A DNA stretch of 64,000 bases from Muraenolepis orangiensis. Taxonomy: Eukaryota; Chordata; Actinopteri; Gadiformes; Muraenolepididae. Shown here in pieces: positions 62,962-64,000 of the stretch (within the stretch, counting starts at the first letter, position 1; every line of letters begins with the position of its first letter). The notes beneath the pieces were generated by a model. That model saw nothing but the letters and a program-made list of their open reading frames with translations. It searched no databases and was not told where the DNA came from. Location: NCBI GenBank assembly GCA_027704905.1, contig JANIIK010000784.1:1-64000 (forward strand), read 5' to 3'. The position numbers and the translations under genes were made by a program.

Positions 62962-63851
62962 CTATCCGACATTGTGTGCCTATATTCAGATTGGAGATGG
63001 AGTGTGTGTGGGGGTCAGGACCAGTGCTTTTAGTCAAACATTCATCCGACATTGTGTGCCTATATTCGGATTGGAGATGAAGTGTGTGTGGGGTCAGGAC
63101 CAGTGGTCATAGTCATACACTTATCCGACATTGTGTGACTATTTTCGGATGGGAGATGGAGTGTGTGTGAGGGTCAGGACCAGTGCTTTTAGTCAAACAT
63201 TCATCCAACATTGTGTGCCTAAATTCGTATTGGAGATGGAGTGTGTGGGGGTAAGGACCAGTGCTCATAGTCATACACTTATCCAACATTGTGTGCCTAT
63301 ATTCGGATTGGAGATGGAGTGTGTGTGGGGTCAGGACCAGTGGTCATAGTCATATACTTATCCGACATTGTGTGACTATTTTCGGATGGGAGATGGAGTG
63401 TGTGTGAGGGTCAGGACCAGTGCTTTTAGTCATACACTCATCCGACATTGTGTGGCTATATTCGGATTGGAGATGGAGTGTGTGTAGGGGTGAGGACCAG
63501 TGCTTGTAGTCAAACATTCATCCGACATTGTGTGCCTATATTCAGATTTGAGATGGAGTGTGTGTGGGTGTCAGGACCAGTGCTTTTAGTCATACACATA
63601 TCCGACATTGAGTGCCTATTTTCGGATTGGAGATGGAGTGTGTGGGGGTCAGGACCAGTGCTCAAAGTCATACACTTATCCAACATTGTGTGCCTATATT
63701 CGGATTGGAGATGGAGTGTGTGGGGGTCAGGACCAGTGCTAAAAGTCATACACTTATCCAACATTGTGTGCCTATATTCGGATTGGAGAAGGAGTGTGTG
63801 GGGGTCAGGACCAGTGCTTTTAGTCAAACATTCATCCAACATTGTGTGCCT
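62892..63851. repeat. 960-bp segment copied from 53.5-54.45 kb
   Basis: Matches 53494-54453 at a constant 9,398 bp offset, with two differences seen: ATATACTT near 63354 and GCTAAAAGTC near 63740. Its presence on both sides of the 54.9-62.9 kb cascade suggests that the cascade grew between, or was inserted beside, two copies of this segment. Confidence 0.87.
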
Positions 63852-64000
63852 ATTTTCGGATTGGAGATGGAGTGTGTGGGGGTCAGGACCAGTGCTCATA
63901 GTCATACACCTATCCGACATTGTGTGCCTATATTCGGATTGGAGATGGAGTGTGTGTGGGGGTCAGGACCAGTGCTTTTAGTCAAACATTCATCTGACAT
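63852..64000. repeat. Array continues past the right end
   Basis: The last two monomers are ordinary main-family units and the window ends inside a monomer at CATCTGACAT. No flanking unique DNA is reached. Confidence 0.95.

Larger units (their letters stand above)
1..64000. repeat. Uninterrupted ~79-bp tandem satellite array
   Basis: Every line of the window carries the same unit, marked by the box CAGGACCAGTGCT or a close variant about every 79 bases, always in the same orientation. Monomers are mostly 78, 79 or 80 bp; the difference lies mainly in the GT/G tract just before the box. Counting one 80-bp example gives about 49% G+C with 25 G and 14 C. Two kinds of left part dominate (AGTCATACACTTATCC-like and AGTCAAACATTCATCC-like), combined with several middle variants. 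No unique DNA, poly-A tail, transposon end or inverted monomer was seen. Large head-to-tail satellites of this kind are known from eukaryotic centromeric, pericentromeric and subtelomeric heterochromatin; which applies here cannot be told from sequence alone. I do not recognise the family. There are no genes in any stretch of the window. Confidence 0.98.

Noticed and set aside
1..64000. Hundreds of open reading frames of 60-229 codons on both strands
   Set aside because: All translate the same monomer, overlap in several frames, start and stop at recurring monomer positions, and shift frame with each 79-bp unit. None has a recognisable domain, and none keeps a frame across the array.
1..64000. 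CRISPR array
   Set aside because: The repetition is regular, but there are no unique spacers: the whole unit is conserved, and no cas-like gene is present.
1..64000. CENP-B box
   Set aside because: TTCGGATTGGAGATGGA resembles part of the motif (TTCG, then TTGGA), but two extra bases break the spacing and the right-hand CGGG core is missing. I would not call it without binding data.
1..64000. Telomeric or subtelomeric simple repeats
   Set aside because: No TTAGGG, TTTAGGG or similar tandem run was seen. The GT/G tract is short and part of each monomer.
1..64000. A strict dimer (158 bp) as the true repeat unit matching nucleosome spacing
   Set aside because: Two local duplications are 158 bp, but other units have odd monomer numbers (25, 27, 43) and subtypes do not alternate regularly.
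1..64000. Inverted segments or transposon insertions inside the array
   Set aside because: The CAGGACCAGTGCT box stays in the same orientation throughout, and no interruption longer than a few bases was found.
1..64000. tRNA, rRNA or snRNA genes, and promoter or terminator elements
   Set aside because: No cloverleaf, rRNA-like block or polymerase III box pair stands out. Any weak match would recur in every monomer and is better explained by the satellite.
1..64000. An undescribed multi-gene system
   Set aside because: There is no coding sequence to build it from. The noteworthy structure is the satellite's duplication history and its dyad, not encoded proteins.

Overview
The whole 64 kb window is one uninterrupted tandem array of a short satellite monomer. 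The basic unit is about 79 bp (mostly 78, 79 or 80), so roughly 810 monomers lie head to tail. All are in the same orientation, and no unique or non-satellite sequence occurs anywhere, including at either end. I found no gene, RNA gene, transposon, CRISPR array or identifiable promoter. Every open reading frame I examined is a by-product of the repeat. An array of this size and organisation is typical of eukaryotic heterochromatin (centromeric, pericentromeric, subtelomeric or another satellite block). Much of the monomer variation falls on the unit's two CpG sites and looks like C-to-T decay, which suggests a genome with CpG methylation, such as a vertebrate or plant. I do not recognise the monomer as a named satellite family and cannot assign a species.

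Monomer anatomy on the given strand, in order: a variable left part of two main kinds (AGTCATACACTTATCC-like or AGTCAAACATTCATCC-like); a 28-bp dyad with arms ATCCGA and TCGGAT; a conserved block GGATTGGAGATGGAG; a length-variable GT-then-G tract; and the most constant box, CAGGACCAGTGCT. The given strand is G/T-rich.

Higher-order layout (boundaries by eye, usually good to a few tens of bases). 1-4.13 kb is a mosaic of segments found again further right. 4.13-8.39 kb is a near-identical tandem pair of 27 monomers (2,130 bp). 8.39-11.19 kb is mosaic. 11.19-16.68 kb holds two copies of a 2.65 kb block at 2,842 bp spacing. 17.43-27.64 kb is a nested structure: a segment of just over 4 kb occurs twice, and a 1.7 kb part of it occurs three times. 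27.6-29.4 kb carries a second monomer family with an 8-monomer duplication. 29.8-44.7 kb is a tandem pair of about 7.4 kb units, each with its own internal 1,975 bp duplication. 44.7-49.3 kb is mosaic and partly matches 14.0-15.9 kb. 49.3-51.2 kb is a 12-monomer pair (950 bp). 51.2-54.9 kb is mosaic. 54.9-64 kb is a cascade of 3,400, 1,264 and 629 bp duplications rich in the second family.

There is no single constant higher-order period. Duplication spacings are close to whole multiples of about 79 bp, as expected from in-register unequal exchange or replication-based amplification. A recurrent cassette of about six distinctive monomers, always in the same order, appears 34 times and looks like the oldest higher-order unit. 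The array is best read as satellite DNA evolving by repeated segmental duplication of very different sizes, not as an encoded multi-gene system.
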